In this document: one piece after another, positions 21,558 to 32,267 of the stretch
How the letters are laid out: the number at the start of each line of letters is the position of its first letter
Position numbering within the stretch: position 1 is the first letter of the stretch
DNA from: Sialis fuliginosa
Taxonomy: Eukaryota; Arthropoda; Insecta; Megaloptera; Sialidae
Assembly (NCBI GenBank): GCA_961205875.1
Contig: OY540814.1
Location: forward strand, 28,712,151-28,776,150
Reading direction: 5' to 3'
Length of the DNA stretch: 64,000 bases
Translations under genes and position numbers: made by a program
Notes under the pieces: generated by a model
The model's input: only the letters and a program-made list of their open reading frames with translations
Database searches by the model: none
What the model was told of the DNA's origin: nothing

Positions 21558-21744
21558 GACTTCTGGGTGTAAGCCACATCGATTTGGTCGTGTTATCGGC
21601 TAACGTTTCCTCATACATTACAGTGGACATCTTTTGGGTTCTTCTAATGCACTTTTAAAAGAACCCTAAAGATATCCACTGTAATGTGTGATGAAACATT
21701 GCCCGATAACACGATCAAATCGACGCGGCTTACACCTAGAAGCC
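21558..21744. repeat. Foldback repeat, stem about 82 bp
   Basis: 'ttctgggtgtaagccacatc ... gtcgtgttatcgg ... cattacagtggacatctttt' on the left returns as complement on the right ('cactgtaatgtg', 'ccgataacacgatcaa', 'ggcttacacctagaa'), separated by roughly 20 bp. Mismatches are scattered. It is too long for a typical microRNA precursor and resembles a hairpin-RNA locus or foldback MITE. Confidence 0.8.
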
Positions 21745-22420
21745 AAGATCTATATCGAGATCACCGCGGAAGCCTCAGAGTTTATATAGTAACTCCCATC
21801 TTCCACTATATTTTTAAATATATATATAATTTTGAAAATTTCGCACGGGGACGTCTGATTTGTGTGTCAAATTTTCAAGATTCTCTTTTTTTTATTTATA
21901 GCATTTTTTGGTGTTGCGATATTCGAGTTTGAATAAAAAAGTACCAAATTGTTTTAAATGACCATTTTTGGTCATACACAAAAGAAAAAGAAGAAAATTT
22001 AAGTCCAAACAATAACGCAAAATCTTTCAAGTTAACCCTTCAATACACAAAAAAAACAATTTGTTCGAGTTTAATTAATTACGTAAAAATAACCCTAATA
22101 TATTCTTACTTCTAATGTATTTAATGAAATAGTCTGAATTTATTTTTCTGCGGCGGGGGGATGATTCTAAAAAAATTAACGAATTTTATTCAACTTTTTG
22201 GACATTTTCAAATATGAAAAAAAAAACAATTCTTAGCGTCCTTTACATGTGTTAATTAAAATGTATTTAATAAAATGGTCAGAAATTATTTTTTGGAGGT
22301 AGGGAGGGTGATTATAGATAAATTAGGGAATTATTTCACATCTTTTCGGTACTTCTTAGTGTACAAAAATATAAAAAATTGGCCTTTACAAATAATATTA
22401 AACCACACAAAATATTTTAG
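21745..22420. other. Unassigned A/T-rich stretch
   Basis: Contains 'cggcggggggatgattctaaa' near 22150 and a weak echo near 22295 ('gtagggagggtgattataga'), suggesting a diverged duplication of about 140 bp. No gene. Confidence 0.4.
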
Positions 22421-22579
22421 GTGAGTTCCAAAACTCGTTCGTTCCAATAAAAAAAAAAAAATCGAGATGGCAATTGATTTTGAAAAAATGTTTGACATCG
22501 CTTAAAACTGACATTACAATATAAATGACAAAAAAAAATTTTTTTTTATTGAAACGAATAAGTTTTGGAACTCGCTCAT
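22421..22579. mobile_element. Small foldback MITE (GAGTTCCAAAACT arms)
   Basis: 'gagttccaaaactcgttcgt' at 22423 and 'cgaataagttttggaactcg' ending near 22575 are inverted repeats of about 35 bp that continue into A and T runs. Total about 159 bp. No clear target duplication. Confidence 0.7.
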
Positions 22580-22860
22580 CATTTCGATTCTCCATTATTC
22601 TATTAATATAATTATTTCGATCACATCCTGAGGATGTTAATCTCCCGACTAGTGCGGACATTGTGTGTGTGGTGTGGTGGTCCAAAAGAAGCGTGGTCGG
22701 GCATGATAGCCAGCTTCCTGCGCGACCGGTCAGCAATCACTGCATCCTACTTTAGGTTAATTCGTGCCGTACCTATTTGTGCGGCCCACGCCCGTCATAG
22801 TCGCGTGCCTGCACGTGCAAGGTGCTCCAGACACGCAACTTCTCAAGAAGTAAATAAGCG
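22580..22860. other. G+C-richer stretch with 89-codon frame
   Basis: 22625-22860 is noticeably G+C-rich for the window and holds an open frame (22634-22903, MLISRLVRTLCVWCGG...) rich in Arg, Cys and Ala. I recognise no domain. It ends at an AATAAA-containing duplicated segment (22861 on), so a transcript 3' end is conceivable but unproven. Confidence 0.25.
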
Positions 22861-23418
22861 TTCATGCAATAAACTTGTAAGTTTACTTTGTGTTAATATT
22901 TGATGGCCATTCCAAACAGGAAGAAAATTTCGTTGCTGGTCGAATTTTTGTATAAAATAATAAGGTATTAGACAGTGGCTATAATTTAACGATGTGTGAT
23001 TGGTGCATTTTTAAATGCCGCCAAAAAATTTAATAAAATAGTCATTAGTATTTTGTTTTCAAATTTATATCTGTCAAAAAATATTATTATAATTTTATCT
23101 AGGATGCTTATTTTACTTTCATTAGAGTTGAAAACAAAATACTATTGATGTATTTAAAATTTATCAATTAGTTTCGAGGCGGCATTTCAAAATGCACCAA
23201 TCACACATCGTTAAATTTGACCAAAGGCTACTACAACACGATGTTAAATTTCCTATGTCTTAATCAACTTGGAATACACTGTATAATTTTTTCATGCATT
23301 CATGCAATAAACTTGTAAGTTTACTTTGTGTTAATATTTGATGGTCATTCCAAACAGGAAGAAAATTTCGTTGCTGGTCGAATTTTTGTATAAAATAATA
23401 AGGTATCAGCCAGTGGCG
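22861..23418. repeat. 120-bp direct duplication flanking a MITE fragment
   Basis: 22861-22980 and 23299-23418 are nearly identical ('ttcatgcaataaacttgtaa', 'ccattccaaacaggaagaaa', 'gttgctggtcgaatttttgt'), offset 438 bp. Between them lies a truncated CAGTGTATTCCAAG-family MITE. Each copy contains AATAAA followed by a TTTGTGTT stretch. Confidence 0.85.
22981..23281 (+). mobile_element. CAGTGTATTCCAAG-family MITE, left end lost
   Basis: Begins inside the element ('taacgatgtgtgattggtgc') and ends with the intact right terminus 'aatcaacttggaatacactg' followed by TA. The missing left end coincides with the edge of the flanking 120-bp duplication. Confidence 0.85.
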
Positions 23419-23550
23419 AGGCGTGAAGTTTTTAATAAGGGAAGAATATTTTGTCAATCCTCCCCCTCCTATTAACTAGTTATGAAACATATCAAATTCA
23501 AGCTTTTACTTTTTTAAATATGTTCTTATATATTTATATAGTAAATAAAT

Positions 23551-24291
23551 GATTCTACGTCTTATTTTCTTGTATTTTAGTCGATATTTGTATGACGAGT
23601 TGAAGTTCACTGTAGGAAATTTCACTAAAAAATTTAGGATAATTGATTCCGTTAAAAGTATGTTTATTGTATAGAAAATGACGTGAAAAGTTGAATGTTT
23701 CAAACCGCAGGTCTGTATTTCAAACCGTTCTCGAGATATAGCGGATCAAAGTTTTAGTTTTTTCAAATTTTTGGAGAAAAAAGGCCATAACTTTTGAACG
23801 CGTGGTCGGAATTGATTTTAGTTGACGGATTTGGAATCAGCATGTCAAAATCTATATAATGACATGTATAATACTTTAAAATCCGACAAAAAAATTTTGG
23901 TCAAAAATCGACATTTTTTTAAGGTATACCCCTTTGAATTTTTTCGATTTTTCGCGAATTTTTTTTTCTCGAGATTTAAGGTATTATACATGACATTATA
24001 TAGATTTTAATACGCTGATTCCAAATCCGTCAACTAAAATCAAATCCGACCACGCGTTCAAAAGTTATGGCCATTTTTCTTCAAAATTTTGAAAAAACTG
24101 TAACTTTGAGAGGCTATATCTCAAGAACGGTTTGAGATACAGACTTGCGGTTTGAAACATTCAACTTTTCACGTCATTTTCTATACAATAAACATACTTT
24201 TAACGAAATCAAAAATTCTAAATTTTTTAGTGAAATTTCCTGCAGTGTCATACAAATATCGACTAAAATACAAGAAAATAAGACATAGAGG
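23551..24291. repeat. Long foldback repeat, arms about 340-370 bp
   Basis: The left arm (23551 to about 23890) and right arm (about 23975 to 24291) are inverted copies: 'gtatgtttattgtatagaaa' against 'ctatacaataaacatac', 'ataacttttgaacgcgtggt' against 'accacgcgttcaaaagttat', and 'gacatgtataatac' against 'gtattatacatgac'. A loop of about 85 bp separates them. A second copy lies at 40854-41455 with its loop inverted. Coding frames are absent. It could give a long double-stranded RNA if transcribed. Confidence 0.9.
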
Positions 24292-24934
24292 TATTATAGT
24301 TTTATAATATTCAAATCAGACGCGTGGTCCATGCTCTATATCTACACAAAATCGTAATTTTTGGCACTTTTAGGTTAGTATACCTAAATAACATGAATTT
24401 GGGGATCGAATTCGGTTTCAGCACGTCAAAAACCTTCAGGATTATCTATTCAACATTTATTTGTTTTCAAGTATTATTAATAAAATTGAAAACACGTTAT
24501 TGAAGTGAGGTAATTGAAAATTCCCCGCAATATTCACAAGTATTGAAGTAAACAAACAAACAGTTGTAAAAGATTGTAATCCACGTACACAGTAGTTTAA
24601 CCCCGCAAATTCGATAAGTACACATGGTCAAGTAGCAACGGATACGTAATAACAAGAAACCTAAACCAACCAAAGTGTGTGCGTCCCGTGGGGCAATCAA
24701 TTTACTTTAGCGTTAATCTTTATCAAGTTGCAGTGTATAAATGCAGGGCCAGACAATCAGATTAGGACGACATGTTACCGTGAACTTTGTTCCGTTGATG
24801 TTTTAACATAACTATATCGAATGGTAACACTGCTTTATCATTGTAGTTTAAGTCTGATAGTAAGGGTGATTCTTATACAGGATGTTTTTGTTGTGGTTTC
24901 TGTGTCACTTAAACTAAAAATATACACCTTAACC
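24292..24934. other. Unassigned stretch with hammerhead-family fragment
   Basis: 'cagacgcgtggtccatgctc' near 24318 resembles the end of the 12571 element. 24889-24932 ('gtggtttctgtgtcacttaa', 'ctaaaaatatacaccttaac') is the left part of the hammerhead-bearing repeat at 18366. The middle is unassigned. Confidence 0.5.
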
Positions 24935-25199
24935 CAGCGTTTCTCAACCTTTTAGTATCTGCGACCCAATTTTAAATCACAATTCTCCTCGCCCCCACAT
25001 ACAATAATTTTATTAAACCTTCTTTCGAAAAGCTTTGCTCTGCAAGACAGGCTCAAGGGAGTCACTAATAATTATTAATCTTGTTTTTAATTTAATATTG
25101 ATAAGTTAATTATTAAATACATTGTGCAGTAAGTACTGATACAATCCTATTTATAAGTGTATTATATCAGTGTAAATGTAAACGTGTATTTTATTTTTG
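24935..25199. mobile_element. hAT-type terminus remnant (CAGCGTTTCTCAACC)
   Basis: 'cagcgtttctcaacctttta' then 'ctgcgacccaattttaaatc' and 'cccccacatac' resemble widespread hAT element ends. It interrupts the hammerhead-family fragment. No second terminus was found before 25199. Confidence 0.5.
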
Positions 25200-26015
25200 C
25201 TTCCTCGCAATATCGAAGATACGAGAAGCTTTGTGATCGTTTAAAAAAAATGTTCTCCGATTTGAAAATTTTAAATTTATCTTTCCGTTTCACGTCAAGA
25301 CAAACTTTTCATTCCTTGTCTGTCTGTCCGTGTATCCGTCCGTATGTCCCCTGAATCCTTGTCACACGCATAATCCATGAACCACTGAACCGATATTATT
25401 GAAACTTGGTCGGATGGTTGAGTCTGGCTTGAGGACGGTACCATTTTAAAATCGTCAAAATTATGTGTAAGAGGAAGGGGTGACATCCCAAAATATTTAT
25501 TTTTTCAATATATCTCAAGAACGACACATGTTACGTAAAAATGTTATAGAATATTTTTTGTAGAGCATTAAATTTCCTATAACGTTTGTTGTAAAATATT
25601 CCCTTAAAAAGATTTATCTCAATTTATTTTAAAAATTCGTGTTTTGTTTTTCTAAATTGATATTTTCTTGGACATATTTAATGTCATTTTGACGTTTTAA
25701 ATGTCATTTTGACGTTTTAAATGTCATTTTGGCGTTTTAAATGTCATTTTGACGTTTTAAATGTCATTTTGACGTTTGCATAAATGTAGATTTAGATGCA
25801 AATTGTCAAAAAATTTAAAATATACGAAAACATAATCAGGTGCGTTTTAAGAAAAATTTCGAACTAATATTTTTTAGTAAAATTGTATAAAAATTAAATG
25901 GTTAACCAATTCCAAGCAATTTATCTAAACACTATCAGTTTTTATTTAAATTGTTGAATAATTAACTATCTTTGGTGAATTTAGCACGAGGAATCACTGT
26001 GCATTTACTTGGTAA
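25200..26015 (+). mobile_element. gcttcctcg-family element, fullest copy
   Basis: Runs from 'gcttcctcgcaatatcgaag' through a GTCTGTCCGT-type tract, 'gaaacttggtcggatggttg', 'atctcaagaacgacacatgt' and an internal 20-bp minisatellite (25681-25778) to 'agcacgaggaatcactgtgc' and 'acttgg'. The ends share the inverted word GCTTCCTCG. Relatives at 3928, 17147, 40522, 50738 and 51546. No coding capacity; class uncertain. Confidence 0.75.
25681..25778 (+). repeat. 20-bp minisatellite inside the element
   Basis: Unit 'atgtcattttgacgttttaa' repeats 4.9 times with one substitution (GGCG in unit three). The copy at 50738-51535 has about four units (50945-51022) and the copy at 51546-52166 about one. Confidence 0.95.
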
Positions 26016-26391
26016 TTTTTTTTTTAAATTAAAGAGAATAATGTACAGCCTGTATACGTTCGAATCGTACGAGTCTTGTAAAGTTATTGGGCAAGTTTTC
26101 CGGTCTGTATGTGTTAAATGACCACGCGCTGCGGTGCCGGACTTAGCTGACCGATGGCCAAACAGGATTACACTGGCTCTCAGGTGGTCATTCGGTCGTC
26201 AGTTTAGTGTAACTCTTACTTAATCTGTTTGTCTTTGAGGATCTTACCTATAAGTTAAAAGCCGTTGTTAGAACCCGTGTTTCGAGCCGATTAGCTCTTG
26301 TGCTAACTTAATTACATGTAAGATTCTTCTTGGAATATCTACTTTATGTTGATGTTTGCGTTCCCAACGAAATTAACAAGGAAAAATTATA
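26016..26391. other. Unassigned, single-copy-looking stretch
   Basis: 26120-26330 is less A/T-rich ('gctgcggtgccggacttagc', 'tggtcattcggtcgtcag') and has no copy in the window. I looked for a tRNA-like fold and did not find one. Function unknown. Confidence 0.35.
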
Positions 26392-26647
26392 CAGTGTATT
26401 CCAAGTTGATTATGGCATAGGAAATTTAACATGGGGACAATTAGAAGTGTTAACGATGTGTGATTGGTGCATTTTGAAATGCCGCCTCGAAACTAATTGA
26501 TAAGTTTTAAATACATCAATAGTGTTTTGTTTTCAACTCTAATGAAAGTAAAATAAGCAGCCTAGATAAAATTATAATAATATTTTTTGACAGATATAAA
26601 TTTGAAAACAAAATACTATTGACTATTTTATTAAATTTTTTGGCGGT
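26392..26647 (+). mobile_element. CAGTGTATTCCAAG-family MITE, right end lost
   Basis: TA then 'cagtgtattccaagttgatt' and 'ggaaatttaacatggggaca'. The interior quickly enters 'gccgcctcgaaactaattga', the inverted interior of other copies, showing an internal rearrangement. It ends at 'aaattttttggcgg'. Confidence 0.8.
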
Positions 26648-27554
26648 ACCTACCAGAAATTTATTAAAATTACATATATATATTAACCAAAGAAATACAA
26701 GGTTTAAACAAAAATTAATAAATTTACTGGCAAATAATTTATTGGTAATGTATTTTACTTATAAAGTCTATAACTCTGAAACGATTCATCAAAAAGATTT
26801 GATCTTTTAGTACGTAAAACATTATTATATAAAGAACATTTTAAGACTTATTTGAAGTTTGTGTATAGTTTATAGTTCCCGAGTTCTATGTCACCAAATA
26901 CGACACGTTTTTTTTTAATTTTTCATTAAACCGTATTCAGTAATAAAATGTAAAATGCTGTGAATTTCTTGAGAATAAAGATAATTACGCGTTCTGTGAT
27001 TGGTGTTTAATAGGTTAAGCGTGCATGCGCCATATAGCACCCCCCCCCCTCCCTTTCTTCAGCCCTCCGTCTTACGGATCGTTTGAGTAAATACTGGGAG
27101 CGCTCTCTTTTATACAAGATACTAAGAACTGGAGTTGCTTTTGTATTTATCGTACAATTTGTTCAGTTTAGTTAAAGACTCTAACGAATTAAGCATAGTT
27201 TATCCTTAAATTTATGGCATAAACAGAGTCCTTGGTGAAGTTGTGAGTTTCTTAAAGTTTTGTAAGCGCAAATAACAGTTTTGTTTGTATTTTATGTTGA
27301 ACAATTAATCAATAGATCTTAGACTTATGGTAAATATATACATAATTCTAGAATTTGTATGGTTATTTGAGATTTAGGTTTACTGATGATTAATATTAAC
27401 AAGATTTATAATATGTTGTTGTTCTCTTTATCCAATTACTAAAATTGCGTGGATTGTACTACAGGATGATTTTTTTTAAATGATATGTAAATGTATTTAA
27501 TTTTTTAACCTTGTAGATGTGACGCCAAGTTTCACAGATTTTTTTATATAAATA
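26648..27554. other. Unassigned stretch
   Basis: About 26990-27190 is less A/T-rich with a C run at about 27041-27050. No repeat partner and no gene. Confidence 0.35.
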
Positions 27555-28674
27555 CAGTAAAACCTCCGTAAAGGGAAGAAAATGTCCGTTCCTTAAAGTG
27601 TATTTTCCTGTGTGAGATACGTACAATTTTTTTTATAATATTGAACAAAAATATCAAATTTGGAAAAAATTTCAAAATTTACGTTTATAAAATATTTATA
27701 GATACCATCTTCTTTGTTCAAGTTTTTTGTATATATTTTGTTACGTTAGGTAACATAAGGAATAATCAGTGACGATAATAGTAAATCAAGTCGGAAAAAA
27801 GTGTGCCATACGCTGCCTAAACTGTTAAATTTTGAACAATATAATATAGTAAAGATATCATTTATTTAACTTTTATATTTAAGCAAGCGAAGCCGCGGTC
27901 ACAGCTATAGTTATCATATAAATTAATTAAACGAATGCATTTTTAAATGTATTTCTTTAATATAGTTTTAAATGTAAATTGCATATATTTAATATACATA
28001 AAAAGGCAAAACGAAATGGGTTGTTCGTCTGGGGTAGATATATGTATATTAGTGTAGAGTACTGTAGAGTAAACATATTTTAATCAAAGGTAGTTGCCAG
28101 AAGGCACGCCACGGAGCCACCAGAGTTTATCCGATATATATATTCACAAAGAACCGCAAGACGGAGTGGCTGAAGAATAAGGATTTAAAATCCGGTCCGA
28201 GCTAAGACCGAATCAAAGCGGCAGAATCGCTTTTAATTTTCCTTTCCATTTCTCTTTATTCGTTTAGTGTAAGGAACAAGAATTAAGTTTAGCTTTTGTA
28301 AATTAAAACAGCAGAGCGGAGGCAAAGCAGCCGTGGTTTTTAGACTAATTAATTCAACTTATAAATTCCGATTCAAACCTTTTCTCGTATTCCGGCTTCT
28401 GTTATTGCTTCCACGGCCGGTGTGCGCTTGATAAATTCACTTTTATAAAACATTAAAGCGAAAGACGATTGAAGTTATGAAAAGCTGCTTTCAAATTAAA
28501 TCCACTGGACGTATACAGATTATAGTAAATACAGAAGAATAATTAGATTAACGTATATACATATAACTTGCTCTCTTAATACCGTTTTCTAAATTGCCGT
28601 GGATAATTAAATTTATACGCCCTCAGTCGACCCCCGCGTACCTTTCTTAGAAGGCGACCGTTCTTTGTAGCATC
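27555..28674. other. Mixed repeat fragments and unassigned DNA
   Basis: 'cagtaaaacctccgtaaagg' after TA at 27555 resembles pogo/Tigger-type ends. 27735-27855 ('taacataaggaataatcagt') is the reverse complement of about 46660-46745 in the 46586 element. 'aagcaagcgaagccgcggtc' at 27881 is an inverted retroposon-start signature. 28080-28430 looks single-copy. Confidence 0.4.
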
Positions 28675-29397
28675 GACCACTTTGCAATTGCCCCTTACGT
28701 ACCAATGAATTTTTTAATTTGTGGACGAAATTAATTCTTTAAATCGGGTATTAATGTATTATGACTCTAAAGTAATTATTTATTATAAAGGAGCATTGTT
28801 AATTATATTTGTAAATTCAGTCGTAATGCTTTTTATTAATTGTTGGATTAAATCAAAAACTGAGATGCTAATAATGAATGTATTAATATTGAACTAACCA
28901 TAGACATATAGCATGGACCACTTTGCAATTGCCCCTTACGTACCAATGAATTTTTTAATTTGCGGAGGAAATTTATTCTTTAAATCGGGTATTAATGTAT
29001 TATGACTCTAAAGTAATTATTTATTATAAAGGAGCATTGTTAATTATATTTGTAAATTCAGTCGTAATGCTTTTTATTAATTGTTGGATTAAATCAAAAA
29101 CTGAGATGCTAATAATGAATGTATTAATATTGAACTAACCATAGACATACAGCATCGACCACTTTGCAATTGCCCCTTACGTACCAATGAATTTTTTAAT
29201 TTGCGGACGAAATTAATTCTTTAAATCGGGTATTAATGTATTATGACTCTAAAGTAATTATTTATTATAAAGGAGCATTGTTAATTATATTTGTAAATTC
29301 AGTCGTATTGCTTTTTATTAATTGTAGGATTAAATCAAAAACTGAGATGCTAATAATGAATGTATTAATATTGAACTAACCATAGACATATAGCATG
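28675..29397. repeat. Three-copy tandem repeat, period 241 bp
   Basis: Units start at 28675, 28916 and 29157 with 'gaccactttgcaattgcccc' and differ at only a handful of positions each. Each unit ends 'accatagacatatagcatg', which is also the terminal motif of the 12571-type element. The third unit runs directly into an inverted half of that element. The repeat unit has no coding frame. Confidence 0.95.
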
Positions 29398-29545
29398 GAC
29401 CACGCATCTTATTCGAAAACAAAAGAAAGAGATGGAAACAGGTTTGGAATATACTTGTCCTTTTTTTAAACAGGAGTGTAACTATTTCATTCTTGGTCCC
29501 GAACATTAAAAATACAAAAAGGTTCAAATACAAAAATTTATTAAC
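29383..29545 (-). mobile_element. Partial inverted copy of the 12571-type element
   Basis: 'catagacatatagcatggac' then 'gatggaaacaggtttggaat' and 'caggagtgtaactatttcat' are the reverse complement of about 13120-13270. Only this end is present. Confidence 0.75.
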
Positions 29546-29832
29546 GTTATTTAAAAAAAAAAACGATTGTTGATTTCTAAATAATATAAGTTTCGTAGAC
29601 CATAATAGAAACAACTTTCATCAAAATGTAAACAACACAGCATTGTCAATTTTTTTACAATTGCATCTTTTTCACCAATAATGTTTAACCATTTTTGTTT
29701 TTCATCTTCTTTAAGTAGGAATCTGTGACAACAGATTTATAATTAATTAACTACCGATAAGTATTATTGAAAATATTATGATTGATTGTGTGGACTTAAA
29801 GAGTCTCACCCCAATCCAAAGCTTGTTTTTTT
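29546..29832. other. Unassigned stretch with repeat end
   Basis: 29785-29825 ('gattgtgtggacttaaagag') matches the end of the 2835-family repeat. The rest is unassigned. Confidence 0.4.
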
Positions 29833-29951
29833 GGGATTAAAGTAGCCTACGTCCTTTCTCAGAATGCAAGCTATCTCTCTGCCAAATTTAATCAAGATCG
29901 GTACAGCGGTTTAGCCGTTAAAAGATAAGAAACACACATATTAGTATGAAT
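29833..29951 (+). repeat. Insect retroposon tail-like repeat, 3' part
   Basis: 'agcctacgtcctttctcag', 'gcaagctatctctctgccaa', 'atcaagatcggtacagcggt' and 'acacatattagtatg' are the 3' half of the unit at 5690-5983. Confidence 0.65.
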
Positions 29952-30639
29952 TAAAGATTTTTGGATGAAAGTATTATTTCTATGTAATATGTTACAGAGC
30001 ACTGCAAAAGTTTTCTAATAAAACGAAAAAAATTGTTTTTAATATTATGAGAATGGCAATAATCCTTGCCAACACACATGATACGAAAACAAATTGTATT
30101 TTTGCGGGAAAAAAGTGAGAAAACATAAACAGTAAGAGTATTAAAATAATAAACTAAAAGTGCGTTAATAAAAAATCCCCGTTAAAATTACGCATGACGC
30201 AATTGTGCCCCCCCCCCCATGAGACGCGCCACTCTGTGTCACCCTTTCTGTCCTGACCTAACCTTTCGTCCCGCTGGCTTCATCGGGCTAGCGCGCTACC
30301 CCCCCCCCCCCCCCCCCACCCCCACCCACCGCGGCAGCGCGATGTAAGGACAAGGGTGTTTGTGTGCCTCTTACTCGAATAAAACGATTAGAATAGATTT
30401 CAAATTAAATGGAGCATGTGATAATGTCAACATAACTCATATTTACGGTTTTTATGCAGTAGACCTTATACCGGGGTTCATCTTAGCTCCACCCACCCAT
30501 CCGACGGCCTACTGCCGCAGTGGCGGCGCTCTTTAAAACATTGTCTTATGTCGTGTATGGTGACGTACTTGAAATTATTATAAAATAATATTTATTTATC
30601 ACAAATGTTTACTATATTGTGAATTGCGACTACTCAGAT
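29952..30639. other. Unassigned stretch with C-rich island
   Basis: 30170-30540 is an isolated G+C-rich island with C runs of 11 (30208-30218) and 19 (30299-30317). No repeat partner, no domain-bearing frame. Confidence 0.45.
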
Positions 30640-31000
30640 CTAGAAACATTAAATGTTAGGGGTGTCTTCCTTTCAGAATGTAAGCATCTACTGAGAAGGA
30701 ATTTTTCAAAATTCAACCCCGAAGGGTAGGAAAAAAGTTTTTTTTATATTTTGACTTACTCATCAACATCTGTACCTAAAAAGATGTGTCTTCCTTTAAT
30801 GAATTAAACTCCTACTAAGAAAGAATTTTCCGAAATGTGTAGGAAAAAAGATTTTTCGTACTGTGACTGACTCATCAACACCCAGTCCAAACCTGTGCAC
30901 CTAGAAACGTAAAATGTTAATTAACGTAAATAATTAATTAATGTCTTTTATGACGTAAGAAGGGATTTTCCGAAATTTAACTGCTAAGGGTAGGAATAAA
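30640..31000. repeat. Diverged tandem repeat array
   Basis: Words 'gtgtcttcctttcagaatg', 'aaggaatttttcaaaattca', 'gggtaggaaaaaag' and 'actcatcaacatc' recur two to three times, with drift, at spacing near 120-180 bp. It resembles degraded retroposon-associated repeats of insects. Confidence 0.55.
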
Positions 31001-31007
31001 GTTTTAA

Positions 31008-31101
31008 AGTAACCAGAAAGAGATAGAAACTAGTGTTCTGACAGAAACATAAAAGTTCTTTGGTTAACCTGGTCACTAGTTTCTATCTATTTCTAGTTAC
31101 T
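31008..31101. repeat. Short foldback repeat
   Basis: 'agtaaccagaaagagataga' (arm about 28 bp, ending 'aactagtg') and 'cactagtttctatctatttc ... agttactt' form an inverted repeat around a loop of about 38 bp. Confidence 0.75.
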
Positions 31102-31904
31102 TCTTTCTCACTTCCTTACACGCTTAAAAAAAAATTCTGGTACATTCCACCAGAAATTCCTTGAATCAACCAATCAAAGCTCATTGTTCCATTTTTTTGG
31201 TCAGACGAGAACGCTCCCATTGTAGTACAGTAAAATTAGCGATCAAATTCCCTTAATAAGAAAAAATTGAAAGACTAGAAATTTCTTCTGAAATACTTAA
31301 TCTTTAAGAAACCGAAGAGTAAAATATTTTTTCTAATAAGTATAATTAATAGCATGGACACATATTTGCTAGTATTATTATAAAAAGTATTTGCTCAACT
31401 GTAAGCATATATACTGCCGTTGTTATTCGTTTTAAGAATTATTGAGATATACATATGTACAGTTACATTTTGAATATATGCACCGTTGAATTTCGTGTTT
31501 CTTGTAATAAATTAATCGTTTTTGCTATTATCAAATGTGTTTTGTTTACTATTGTGTATATATGGTTTCTTATATCACAGATTTATTGCAATCTGAATTA
31601 TTGATATGCATAAACATATATTTAAAGTTTATAACTTCAAAGAACTGAAACCATAGATATAAAGCATGGACTGTGCATCTGATCGAGTTTTCACAAAAAA
31701 AGATGGAGAGTAAACATGAGGGTAAAAAAGATAGAGTATTGGTTGGGTTATATCTCTATCTTCGTTAATCTTACATATAGATTGTCTTTGGGTTAAAAGT
31801 TAAGACATACAAAAATTACTGTTTTAAATTATTTAAAATTCAAAAAAAAAATTTTCAGATTTCCTCAGACCCACTACGTTTATTATTTTTTTTAGTGTAA
31901 TATA
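31102..31904. other. Unassigned stretch
   Basis: 31653-31690 ('ccatagatataaagcatgga' then 'gtgcatctgatc') is a worn end of the 12571-type element. The rest shows nothing assignable. Confidence 0.4.
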
Positions 31905-32253
31905 AGGTACTGGCACCAATTTTGGCCGCTTTAAGAGCAAGTTATACTGTTTTTGAGGATTGATGGGCTTTTTTTTGTAATTTTCATTTTACAAATAAAA
32001 CAAATGCCTCTTTATTAAATCAATTTATTTACAAAAGTCCGCAAATGTAGTTTTTTTTATTATTATTTGTTTATGTTTTTTCTCCAATTAAAACCAGTAA
32101 TGAACACCCAGTGATGGACACAATAGTTATAAAACAAAGAATCATAAAATTTAAAACAATGTTATCAAATATCAACAAATATTTCTAATTTAGTACATTT
32201 AATTAAACAAGAGTCCAACACTGGGGTATGATGCAAGACTGGTGTCAGTACCT
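31905..32253 (-). mobile_element. AGGTACTGG-family MITE, complete, internally shortened
   Basis: Ends 'aggtactggcaccaattttg' and 'agactggtgtcagtacct' are inverted repeats with TA-like flanks. At 349 bp it is shorter than the 514-bp reference, lacking part of the middle. Confidence 0.85.
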
Positions 32254-32267
32254 TATTTCACGAGTTT

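Noticed and set aside
22634-22903. 89-codon frame in G+C-richer sequence
   Set aside because: Arg/Cys-rich with no recognisable domain, overlapped by a 112-codon frame on the other strand, and running into a duplicated non-coding segment.
25681-25778. CRISPR-like regularly spaced repeat
   Set aside because: The units are contiguous with no spacers, and the genome is eukaryotic.
26100-26330. Possible tRNA or tRNA-derived SINE head ('tttcgagcc' B-box-like word and 'tggctctcaggtgg')
   Set aside because: Box spacing is too large and no cloverleaf can be drawn.
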